64,000 nucleotides of DNA. Origin: JAKOUL01 sp035378845. GTDB taxonomy: Bacteria; Dictyoglomota; Dictyoglomia; Dictyoglomales; Dictyoglomaceae. The position numbers were made by a program, and so were the translations under genes. Positions 52,508 to 60,427 of this stretch are shown here, piece by piece (the stretch's first letter is position 1; the number at the start of each line of letters is the position of its first letter). The notes beneath the pieces are model-generated. The model was not told the origin of the DNA, did no database searches, and saw only the letters and a program-made list of their open reading frames with translations. The stretch spans positions 62,001 to 126,000 of the forward strand of contig DAOSUP010000002.1 in the NCBI GenBank assembly GCA_035378845.1. Reading direction: 5' to 3'.

Positions 52508-54310
52508 TCACTCTAAAAATTTTATTTTTACAGCCATATCCCTCTCAAAATCAACCAGAGGAATACTTAACCTATCTTCGGAAGAGATCAAATCTTCCTT
52601 CACTAACTCCCCTTTATAGGTATCATATGTGGAAACTTTAAATCTTCCCTGAATAGAGAGATCAATAGTACCCAATACATTTTCAGGAGAGATTTTAGGT
52701 AGATCCTTCTTATAAGTATATGCTTCCTCAGGTTTATAAATCCAAAGAAGAATATAATTTTTACCTCTAAGACCAAAAAGAGATAATTTTGTGTTTGCAT
52801 TTATCTTATAATCTTTAACCCTTCTAAAATCTTCTTTGGCAAACTCTATGTCTTTAATAAATTTTGCTAAAGCATCGTAATGAAAATAAAGATTATCTGG
52901 ATGAATATGGTTATCCCACCACCAAGACATAGCAGTACCACAAGATCCAGAAAGGATTGCAGTCCAGATAGCATTATGGATAGCATATCCCTGAGGATCT
53001 ATCCAAGGATCATTACCGCCAGCGTCTAATCCACACTCTCCTATTAAATGAGGCTTTTTATATCTCTCCTTATATTCTATAAGGCTTGCTAAAGCTTCCA
53101 TATATGCTTTACTTTGATATATATGAGTTTGAACATAATCAATTCCAGGTAAACTATCAATCTCAGGTTTTCCAGGAGAATAGGCAAAACTTGTAGTCAA
53201 AAGATGCTTCCATGGGTCTATACCCTTTAAGTATTTTGACATCTCATCATGCCAATTTTTAACTTCCTCCAAAACAAAAGCAGTAGGAGAAATTATATCT
53301 ACCTCGTTCCAAAACTCCCAGGCTAAAACATTAGTGCTATAGCCATATCTTGCTACAATATATCTCAATTTGTTCTTGTAATATCTGAGCATCTCTTTAT
53401 TTGTCCAGAATTCTCTGGGTTTATCAAGAGGTCCACCATTTTTCTTATTATGAGGCGTATATTCCCAATAAGGATATGCTCCTTCTCTTTGATATCTAAG
53501 CTCATTATAACTATCAAAACAAAACATTACATACATATTAAGTTTATGAGCAAGATCAAGAACATAATCTAATCTCCAAGCATTTCTCAGATCATATTCC
53601 CTTACCGAGTTTCTTTCTAAAGCAAAGGTAGTCCAGTTTGGACCAAGCCATACTCTAAAATAATTTCCACCAACTTTTGCATACTCAGGAAGCCATGTAT
53701 CATAATCAAAGGTTCCTTTTGCTCCTGCCCAGCATACATTAGCTCCTACAGGAATAAAACTTTTCCCATTTTCAAACTCAAAATAGTGGAAGTCTTCTTT
53801 ACTTACTCTTACAAATCCAGGATTTTCAGAATCTACCACCTGAAATTCATATCTATTAGAAATTTCTTCTCCGTTCCTATCTTTTACCTTTACATAGAAA
53901 TTATAAGTTCCAATTTTAGTAGGAGAAAATCGTATTCTAAAATGAGGTTTATCTACAGGGGTCAATACTTCGTAATCTTCTTTTAATTCCATTTTATACT
54001 CCTGATAAAAGAATCCTGGGATGGCAACCTCTTCCCCTTCAGGATCTTGAAAATATCCTTCTATATTTATTTCTTCAGGATCAAAAGGATTAAGATAGGC
54101 TCCCTCTATATCTAATATAGCTTCAAACAGATTATATCTTTCAAGTCTTTCTTTTAGTATTTTAACTTCTATAATTTTTAAAGGGCGGTTATCTGAAAAC
54201 TCAGACTTATAAAAGGCACCTTCCACTCCGCCTTTACTCCTTTCTTCTATACATCCACCGCCAAAAATAAATAAAGTTAACAAACTAATTATAAAAAGCT
54301 TCTTCTTAAT
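52508..54310 (-). CDS. GH5-type lipoprotein glycanase, apparent AUU start
   Basis: About 600 residues. The signal reads IKKKLFIISLLTLFIFGGGC, a classic lipoprotein signal with lipobox FGGGC, only if translation begins at an ATT codon (54308-54310). There is no ATG, GTG or TTG in that frame between an upstream stop and TTG 54283, and GGAGGGGGAG lies eight bases before the ATT. The TTG at 54283 would remove the lysines and half the signal. Residues about 55-155 look like a DUF5060-type immunoglobulin domain; residues about 165-490 are a GH5/GH-A barrel with NYFRVWLGPNW, acid/base Glu in AWEFWNEVD near residue 320, and nucleophile Glu in HLIGECGLDAGG near residue 400; a beta domain ends it. A mannanase-like surface lipoprotein is likely. 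Confidence 0.82.
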   Translation of the reverse strand: MKKKLFIISLLTLFIFGGGCIEERSKGGVEGAFYKSEFSDNRPLKIIEVKILKERLERYNLFEAILDIEGAYLNPFDPEEINIEGYFQDPEGEEVAIPGFFYQEYKMELKEDYEVLTPVDKPHFRIRFSPTKIGTYNFYVKVKDRNGEEISNRYEFQVVDSENPGFVRVSKEDFHYFEFENGKSFIPVGANVCWAGAKGTFDYDTWLPEYAKVGGNYFRVWLGPNWTTFALERNSVREYDLRNAWRLDYVLDLAHKLNMYVMFCFDSYNELRYQREGAYPYWEYTPHNKKNGGPLDKPREFWTNKEMLRYYKNKLRYIVARYGYSTNVLAWEFWNEVDIISPTAFVLEEVKNWHDEMSKYLKGIDPWKHLLTTSFAYSPGKPEIDSLPGIDYVQTHIYQSKAYMEALASLIEYKERYKKPHLIGECGLDAGGNDPWIDPQGYAIHNAIWTAILSGSCGTAMSWWWDNHIHPDNLYFHYDALAKFIKDIEFAKEDFRRVKDYKINANTKLSLFGLRGKNYILLWIYKPEEAYTYKKDLPKISPENVLGTIDLSIQGRFKVSTYDTYKGELVKEDLISSEDRLSIPLVDFERDMAVKIKFLE

Positions 54311-54352
54311 TGTAACTTCTCCCCCTCCAACCCTCTCTCCCCGGCTTTATTT

Positions 54353-55300
54353 TTATACAAGATGACAAGCTACAAAATGGTCGGGAGAAACTTCTCTAAA
54401 CGTAGGCTCCTGTTTTCTACATGTCTCCATCACATACTCACAACGACTCTGGAACCTACATCCAGAAGGAAGATCAATAGGAGAAGGTACCTCCCCTTTC
54501 AGTGCAGGAAATCTCCTTTTAGGCTCTCCATCTTTTGGCATCTTTGGTACAGATGCAAGAAGTGCCCTCGTATAAGGATGAAGAGGACTTCCATAAAGCT
54601 CTTCTTTTGGAGCAAGTTCCACTATAGCTCCAAGATACATAACTGCTACTTTATCAGAAAGGTATCTTACCACTGCTAAGTCGTGAGAGATAAATAGATA
54701 AGACAATTTAAATCTTCTTTTTAATTCATAAAGGAGTGATATAATCTGTGCTTGTATAGAAACGTCCAAAGATGATACAGGCTCATCAGTAACGATAAAT
54801 TTAGGATTTAAAGCTAAAGCCCTCGCAATCCCAACTCTTTGTTGCTGTCCACCAGAAAATTCATGGGGAAAAGCATCTATAACATCTCTACCTAAGCCCA
54901 CAATATCCATAAGCTCCATTACAGCCCTATTTCTCTCCTCTTTAGTACCTATATTGTGAATTATTAATGGATCTTCTATATTTTGTCCCACAGTCATCAT
55001 AGGGTTAAGAGAAGCTAATGGATCTTGGAATATGATTTGCATAAATCTTCTCTTCTGTCTTAACTCTTCTCCCTTTAATTTTCTCAAATCCACACCATCA
55101 AAGATTATTTCTCCATCATCAGGTTCAATCAGTCTTAAAATACTTCTTCCTAAGGTAGATTTTCCAGAACCGCTTTCACCTACAAGACCTATAGTTTCTC
55201 CAGGATTAATAGAAAAAGAGACATTGTCTACAGCCTTTAACATCTTTCCCCTTACAGGGAAAGATTTCTTCAAATTTTTTACTTCAAGAAGTTCAGGCAT
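54353..55300 (-). CDS. Oligopeptide/oligosaccharide ABC importer ATPase (OppF type)
   Basis: A 315-residue ATPase. Seen: Walker A GESGSGKSTLG near residue 40, Q-loop IIFQDPLASLNPMMT, signature FSGGQQQRVGIARAL near residue 147, Walker B FIVTDEPVSSLD, switch FISHDL, and the Opp-type C-terminal Cys motif CRFQSRCEYVMETC. Last gene of the importer operon, overlapping the OppD-type gene by 8 bases. With GH5 genes immediately downstream, sugar oligomers are the likelier cargo than peptides, as with Opp-like importers of Thermotoga. Confidence 0.93.
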   Translation of the reverse strand: MPELLEVKNLKKSFPVRGKMLKAVDNVSFSINPGETIGLVGESGSGKSTLGRSILRLIEPDDGEIIFDGVDLRKLKGEELRQKRRFMQIIFQDPLASLNPMMTVGQNIEDPLIIHNIGTKEERNRAVMELMDIVGLGRDVIDAFPHEFSGGQQQRVGIARALALNPKFIVTDEPVSSLDVSIQAQIISLLYELKRRFKLSYLFISHDLAVVRYLSDKVAVMYLGAIVELAPKEELYGSPLHPYTRALLASVPKMPKDGEPKRRFPALKGEVPSPIDLPSGCRFQSRCEYVMETCRKQEPTFREVSPDHFVACHLV

Positions 55301-56273
55301 TAAACTTTCCTCCCTTCACTAAATGACATGCTACATAATGATTTTCTCCTACTTCACTATATTCTGGCTCAACTTCTCTACATATATCCTTAGCATACAC
55401 ACATCTTGGATGAAACCTACATCCAGATGGTGGATCCACTAAACTTGGAGGGGCACCTGGAATTGGCCTAAGAGTGCCTTCCTTAGCTTCTATATCAAGA
55501 GTAGATGCAATTAATCCATCAGAATAAGGATGTAATGGACTTTTTATAAAGGTAGCAATAGGTGCATACTCACATATTTTGCCAGCATACATTACCATCA
55601 CAGCGTCTGCAAAATTCATAGCAAGAGTTATATCATGGCTTATAAATATAATACTTGTTTTAAATTCATCTTTCATATCTGAAATTAAGTTTAATATCTG
55701 AGCTCTTACAGTGACATCAAGAGCAGTAGTTGGCTCATCTGCAATAACAAGCTTAGGATTACATGCAAGAGCTATAGCAATCATAACTCTTTGTCTCATT
55801 CCACCAGAAAATTGGAATGGATAATCCCACACCCTGGTTTTATATTCAGGAATTCCCACAACCCTCAAAAGCTCAACTGCTCTATCTCTTGCTTCTTTAT
55901 CTGCCATCAAATTATGCCATAATATAGGTTCCATAATCTGTATTCCAACTTTCATAATTGGGTTTAAACTGGCCATTGGATCTTGGAAGATCATAGCGAT
56001 CTCTCTACCTCTTACCTGTCTTAATTCTTCTTTGTTTAGTTTAAGGAGATCTCTACCTTCAAAAATCGCCTCTCCATCTGCTATTCTTCCATTCCTTTTT
56101 ATAAGCCTTAAAAGAGATAGCACCGAAACAGTTTTCCCAGAACCGCTCTCTCCTACAATAGCAAGAGTCTCTCCATAATTAACCTTATAGCTAATACCAT
56201 CTACAGCCTTTACTACACCATCATACCTATCAAAATAAGTCTTTAAATTAGTTACTCTTAAAAGTTCTTCCAT
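55293..56273 (-). CDS. Oligopeptide/oligosaccharide ABC importer ATPase (OppD type)
   Basis: About 326 residues. Seen: Walker A GESGSGKTVSVL, Q-loop MIFQDPMASLNPIMK, signature FSGGMRQRVMIAIAL (the D-type form), Walker B LVIADEPTTALD, switch FISHDI, and C-terminal CRFHPRCVYAKDIC, whose Cys residues can hold an iron-sulfur cluster in related DppD proteins. The frame extends to GTG 56288, but GAGGT eight bases before the ATG at 56273 favours that start, which also removes the overlap with the OppC-type gene. Confidence 0.93.
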   Translation of the reverse strand: MEELLRVTNLKTYFDRYDGVVKAVDGISYKVNYGETLAIVGESGSGKTVSVLSLLRLIKRNGRIADGEAIFEGRDLLKLNKEELRQVRGREIAMIFQDPMASLNPIMKVGIQIMEPILWHNLMADKEARDRAVELLRVVGIPEYKTRVWDYPFQFSGGMRQRVMIAIALACNPKLVIADEPTTALDVTVRAQILNLISDMKDEFKTSIIFISHDITLAMNFADAVMVMYAGKICEYAPIATFIKSPLHPYSDGLIASTLDIEAKEGTLRPIPGAPPSLVDPPSGCRFHPRCVYAKDICREVEPEYSEVGENHYVACHLVKGGKFNA

Positions 56274-56277
56274 GGCT

Positions 56278-57144
56278 TTATACCTCACTCCTTGGATTTA
56301 ATGCGTCTCTTAAGCCGTCACCTACATAAGTGAAAGCAAGTAGAGTAAGTGCAAAAGTAACTACTGGGAATATAACAATATGAGGAAATGCCATTATATA
56401 AGCTGCTCCAGCACCTATCATATTACCCCAGCTTGGCATTGGAGGTCTTACACCCATACCAATAAGAGCAAGTCCACTTTCTATCCATATACCATTGGGA
56501 ACACCAAAAGCTACACTAACAATGAGTGGTCCAAGCATATTAGGAAGTATATATTTTCTTATAATGTAAGACTCTTTTGCTCCTAAAGCTCTTGCTGCCT
56601 CTACAAAATCAGCATGTTTCAAATACATAACTACACCACGTACAAGTCTTGCCGTTCCTGCCCAACCAGTAAGTCCTACAGCTACAAGAATTGTGAAAAG
56701 TCCTCTTCCTAACACCGTAACCAATATTACGTTAAAAAGAAAAGTAGGAAATGCATATACAATATCAACTACTCTCATAAGAAAAGAATCAACTCTTCCA
56801 CCCCTAAAACCCGCAATAGCTCCTATTATTACACCAATAATAACAACCACAATCTGAGATCCAAAACCAATTAGAAGAGCATTTCTCATAGCATATAAGT
56901 TCCTACTGAACATATCTCTTCCTAAATCATCAGTCCCCCATATAAACTGCCGAGATGGCTTCTCAAAAGTATGATCATAGTGAGTTTCATCATAGCTATA
57001 TGGAGCAATCCAAGGGGTAAATATAGAAATAATAATAATAGCAATAATATAAATTAATCCTACCACTGCCATTTTATTCTTTTTAAATCTCATCCACGCA
57101 GCTGACCAGTAACTTACTCTTTTTTGCTTTAATGCTACTTCCAT
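56278..57144 (-). CDS. ABC importer permease (OppC type)
   Basis: A 288-residue permease with an N-terminal KKNKMAVVGLIYI segment, about six membrane helices and the ATPase-coupling loop DFVEAARALGAKESYIIRKYILPN near residue 185. HFIWGTDDLGRDMFSRN-type sequence (here FIWGTDDLGRD) is the family signature of OppC/DppC. GGAGG precedes the ATG. Confidence 0.93.
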   Translation of the reverse strand: MEVALKQKRVSYWSAAWMRFKKNKMAVVGLIYIIAIIIISIFTPWIAPYSYDETHYDHTFEKPSRQFIWGTDDLGRDMFSRNLYAMRNALLIGFGSQIVVVIIGVIIGAIAGFRGGRVDSFLMRVVDIVYAFPTFLFNVILVTVLGRGLFTILVAVGLTGWAGTARLVRGVVMYLKHADFVEAARALGAKESYIIRKYILPNMLGPLIVSVAFGVPNGIWIESGLALIGMGVRPPMPSWGNMIGAGAAYIMAFPHIVIFPVVTFALTLLAFTYVGDGLRDALNPRSEV

Positions 57145-57169
57145 TTATTGCAAACCTCCTTTATAGACC

Positions 57170-58132
57170 TTACTCATATCTGATTCTTGGATCAAGAAAA
57201 GCATATATTATATCTACCACAAGATTCATAAGCATAACCGACAATGAAAGAACAAAAGTTGAAGTTACAAGAAGCGGATAATCTCTTTGAGCAGCAGCAT
57301 TAACAAAAAGCTGTCCAAGTCCTGGAACCCTAAACAAATTCTCTATCCAAACAGTTCCTGTAAACAAAAAGGCAAGCTGTGGGCCTATAATAGTAACAAT
57401 AGGAATTAGCGAGTTTCTTAATGCATGCCTTATAATTACTGCTCTATCAGTACCACCCTTTGCATAAGCAGTTCTTACATAGTCCTGATTAAGAGTATCA
57501 AGAAGGCTTGATCTCATAAATCTTGCAATAACTGACAGAGGACCAACAGCAACAGCAATAACTGGCATAATCATCTGCTTTGGAGTTTCCCAGCCAGACG
57601 TGGGAAGAATTTTTAAATACACACTAAAAATCATAACCATAATAATGCCTAAAAGATAAGTAGGTATCATACTTCCAACCATAGATATAAACATAGTCAG
57701 ATAATCAATCCACGAATTTCTTCTAAGAGCAGCTAAAATTCCCAGAGGAATTCCTATAAGTACCGCGAGGAGCATAGCTAAAATAGCAAGAGTAAAAGTT
57801 ACAGGAAATCTTCTCCCAATCTGTACTTCTATAGGTTCGTTAGGGTTAGAGAATGATGGACCAAATTTAAATCTAAAAGCATCCTTCAAATAATTCAATA
57901 TTTGTTTCCAAAGAGGAACATTTAATCCGTACTTCTCTTCAAAACCCTTAACTAAAATTTGAAGCTGCTCAGGAGTCAGAGTAGAAACCTTTCCCGCACT
58001 TGCTGAAAAATTACTTATATTAAAAAACTCACCAGGAGCAAGGTGCATAAGGACATATGTAATAATTATAACTACAATAACAGAAATAAAAATTGTAACT
58101 AATCTACGTAAAATGTACTTTAGAAGCCCCAT
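57170..58132 (-). CDS. ABC importer permease (OppB type)
   Basis: A 320-residue permease with six membrane helices. Seen: N-terminal YILRRLVTIFISVIVV, the extracytoplasmic loop with LNVPLWKQ, and the coupling region DYVRTAYAKGGTDRAVIIRHALRNSLIP near residue 215, which is the OppB/DppB signature. It follows the binding-protein gene after a strong hairpin. GGAGGTAGAAG before the ATG. Confidence 0.93.
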   Translation of the reverse strand: MGLLKYILRRLVTIFISVIVVIIITYVLMHLAPGEFFNISNFSASAGKVSTLTPEQLQILVKGFEEKYGLNVPLWKQILNYLKDAFRFKFGPSFSNPNEPIEVQIGRRFPVTFTLAILAMLLAVLIGIPLGILAALRRNSWIDYLTMFISMVGSMIPTYLLGIIMVMIFSVYLKILPTSGWETPKQMIMPVIAVAVGPLSVIARFMRSSLLDTLNQDYVRTAYAKGGTDRAVIIRHALRNSLIPIVTIIGPQLAFLFTGTVWIENLFRVPGLGQLFVNAAAQRDYPLLVTSTFVLSLSVMLMNLVVDIIYAFLDPRIRYE

Positions 58133-58159
58133 CTTCTACCTCCTTGTATTAATCTAAAT

Positions 58160-58181
58160 AGGGGGGAGTTTCCTCCCCCCT
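58160..58181 (-). repeat. Intercistronic GAAA-tetraloop hairpin between the binding-protein and OppB-type genes
   Basis: On the minus strand a 9-base perfect stem (AGGGGGGAG with CTCCCCCCT) closes a GAAA loop, a GNRA tetraloop that is unusually stable. It lies 8 bases after the binding-protein stop. Only UAUUUAG follows, so it is not a strong terminator. Same position as the hairpins after malE and after the beta-barrel gene. Confidence 0.82.
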
Positions 58182-58189
58182 TTTAAAAG

Positions 58190-60130
58190 TTAGTCTTTAA
58201 GATTTAGATACTTGAAGTTAAAGAAACCAGGACCCCAAGAGAACTTATAGAGCATCAAACCGTCAAGTTTTGGATTTTGTACCCACTGTGCTTTAGCAAG
58301 ATAAACAGGTACCATCCAATATTGATCTTGCATAATCTGGAGGGAATAATGAGCAATCTTTACTGCTTCACTAAATGGCCTGTTTACAGCTCTAAGTCTC
58401 CATCTATATGCCTGATTTCTACTTGGATAAGATTGAGTATATTGAGTCTGGAAGTTCTCTTGATCAGTTAAAACTCTTCCTGCAAGTCTCCAATAATCAG
58501 TCTTTTCTTGTGCAGTTTTGGCAGTCTTCCATTTGCTATAAAGCTCATCAAATTGTTCGTACCAAAGTGGTGGTCTTGTTAATTCTTCTCTCCATAACTT
58601 CTCTGGCTCATTATCTAAAATCTTCTGGAAGTTAGCATAAAGAGTATTTCTCTTCTCAAGTAGCGGCTTCCAATCTGCCTCTGTAGTTCCACCCTCTTTT
58701 CTAAGCCATGCATCATATTCTTGATACAAATCATTAATTCTCTTCTTCACATTTCCTGGATAATCATAGAACCAAATAGTATGGTCAGAGTTCTTAAATA
58801 GTGCGCCAATCTCTAAGTTATTCATAGGAGCACCAATTGTTGTAAAGCCTGCTTTTGCTTCTGGAGTGAAGTTTGCCCACATATAAGAGTTTGTATAGAC
58901 TCCAGATTCTATATTCTCAATTATGCAATTAACTCCAAGATTTTTCTTCCATTGGTCTACTATAAACTCTACCACAGGATCTCCACCACCAGTGATGTAG
59001 AATGTAAGAGTCTTAAGTCCCTTACCATTAGGATATCCTGCTTCTGCAAGGAGTTTCTTAGCTTTTGCTACATCATAAGGTATATGCTTTAATTTATCTC
59101 CAATTGGTGATCCCTTAGGCCAGTAAGCAGCAAGCGGAAGAGCTCTTCCACTAAGAACTTCTTTACAGAGTTTATCTCTGTCTATCGCCATAGCAAGAGC
59201 CTGTCTTAATTTCTTATTGTCCATTACAGGATCAAATCCACGGGATATCTGATAACCTTGCCAGAATAGATCCATTACATCCTCTTTGTATTCCTTAGAA
59301 AACTTAGGATCAGCAAGTACAAATCTATACTCTGCTACGTTATTAATCATCGCTGCATCAAGCTCTCCTGCCTGATACTGTTGAATTCCAAGTCCTCCAA
59401 ACTTAAGTACAAGCTTATCTACATTACCTCTTTCACCTACATAGTTGGGGTTTCTAACAAGCGTCATATCTTTTCCAGGAGTCCAAGCTGTAGGAATAAA
59501 TGGTCCGTTAACTACGATCTTTCCAGGTCTCCACCAGTTTTGAGGATCTGCTTCCACAGACTTTCTATGAAGAGGTACACCTTGAGCTACACAGAGCAAT
59601 TCTTTCATATCATACCTTGGCTGAGAAAGCCTAATCTCTAAAGTATAGTTATCAATGGCTCTAACACCAAGTTTACTAGGATCAAGAGCTCCACTTTTTA
59701 CTCCCCAGAAATTTTCAAAATACTGAAGAGGACCTGCCCAAGCTGGAAAATCAGGAATCTTTGTACTTGAATAGTACTGGAAGCTCCATTCAAAATCTTT
59801 TGCAGTAATAGGATCTCCATTAGACCATTTCTTATCCCTTCTCAATTTAAAAGTCCATACCTTATAGTCTTTTGATACTGTATAACTTTGAGCAATAGCC
59901 GGAACAACTTTTACTCCACCAAGACCCTTTGGATCTGGGGCATAACTAAAAAGCCCTTCAAAGATTGTGCCCTGAGCTAAAATATGTTGAGCTTGCCAGT
60001 AGTATGGAATAAATCCTGGAGTATCCCAGAAAGGTAAACTTACTACTCTCTCTTTTTGCCCATTTACTACTCCAGAAAGTAGTAGAACTAAAACCACAAG
60101 GAAAAGTAACACTGTAGACTTTTTCTTCAT
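58190..60130 (-). CDS. ABC importer substrate-binding protein (family 5, OppA type)
   Basis: About 646 residues, family-5 solute-binding protein. Signal peptide KKKSTVLLFLVVLVLLLSGVVNG, with no lipobox Cys, so it should be soluble in a periplasm. Seen: PAIAQSYTVSKDYKVWTFKLRRDKKWSNGDPITAKDFEWS, the family's Lys-trimmed motif near residues 80-120, here as VWTFKLRRDKKWSNGDP. Larger than most OppA proteins, like the oligosaccharide-binding members of Thermotogae. With four GH5 genes beside it, a beta-glucan or mannan oligosaccharide is the expected ligand. The ATG at 60136 touches GGAGG, so the ATG at 60130 is preferred. Confidence 0.9.
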   Translation of the reverse strand: MKKKSTVLLFLVVLVLLLSGVVNGQKERVVSLPFWDTPGFIPYYWQAQHILAQGTIFEGLFSYAPDPKGLGGVKVVPAIAQSYTVSKDYKVWTFKLRRDKKWSNGDPITAKDFEWSFQYYSSTKIPDFPAWAGPLQYFENFWGVKSGALDPSKLGVRAIDNYTLEIRLSQPRYDMKELLCVAQGVPLHRKSVEADPQNWWRPGKIVVNGPFIPTAWTPGKDMTLVRNPNYVGERGNVDKLVLKFGGLGIQQYQAGELDAAMINNVAEYRFVLADPKFSKEYKEDVMDLFWQGYQISRGFDPVMDNKKLRQALAMAIDRDKLCKEVLSGRALPLAAYWPKGSPIGDKLKHIPYDVAKAKKLLAEAGYPNGKGLKTLTFYITGGGDPVVEFIVDQWKKNLGVNCIIENIESGVYTNSYMWANFTPEAKAGFTTIGAPMNNLEIGALFKNSDHTIWFYDYPGNVKKRINDLYQEYDAWLRKEGGTTEADWKPLLEKRNTLYANFQKILDNEPEKLWREELTRPPLWYEQFDELYSKWKTAKTAQEKTDYWRLAGRVLTDQENFQTQYTQSYPSRNQAYRWRLRAVNRPFSEAVKIAHYSLQIMQDQYWMVPVYLAKAQWVQNPKLDGLMLYKFSWGPGFFNFKYLNLKD

Positions 60131-60144
60131 TCTCATGCCTCCCC

Positions 60145-60207
60145 CTAAAAAATTAATTTGGGTAATAAGGAATCTAGAAACTTAAGAAGAAAACGATTAC
60201 CTAACAT
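60145..60207 (-). CDS. Leader ORF of 20 codons before the OppA-type gene
   Basis: Minus strand: AAGGAGGTGAT (60208-60218) is an 11-base exact complement to the bacterial 16S rRNA 3' end and sits directly before an ATG. The frame has 20 codons (Leu and Phe rich, with Arg, Lys, Asp and Pro) and ends in TAG at 60145-60147, nine bases before the binding-protein ATG at 60136. The next ribosome site, GGGGGAGG, overlaps its stop. A predicted promoter with -10 at 60243-60248 would place it in the 5' leader. Probably translated, and could control downstream initiation by coupling or stalling. No similarity to known leader peptides recognised. Confidence 0.6.
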   Translation of the reverse strand: MLGNRFLLKFLDSLLPKLIF

Positions 60208-60242
60208 ATCACCTCCTTATTTCTGTAACTATTTTCAGAGCC

Positions 60243-60272
60243 ATTTTACCTCAGAAGGGTCCTTATTGTCAA
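60243..60272 (-). promoter_or_regulatory. Promoter of the Opp-type/GH5 operon
   Basis: Minus strand TTGACA (60267-60272), 18-base spacer, TAAAAT (60243-60248). The start would be near 60236, giving a leader of about 100 bases that contains the 20-codon ORF. Confidence 0.72.
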
Positions 60273-60350
60273 TAGAAAAATTAAAATCTCTTTAACATAA
60301 TCCACATAGCAATATACATGTTTTAGAGCTTTTTTAAATATATTTTTAAA

Positions 60351-60369
60351 ACTAAGCTTAGTGTATAAT
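60351..60369 (+). promoter_or_regulatory. LacI-gene promoter with embedded palindrome
   Basis: ACTAAGCTTAGT (60351-60362) is a 12-base perfect palindrome placed directly before TATAAT (60364-60369), the -10 of the LacI-family gene. A repressor bound there would block the spacer, so autoregulation is likely. No second copy was seen near the oppA promoter. Confidence 0.5.
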
Positions 60370-60427
60370 AAACATAGTATATAATATTTTTTCAAAAAAG
60401 AAAAATTCTCTATAAAAAGGTGACAAA

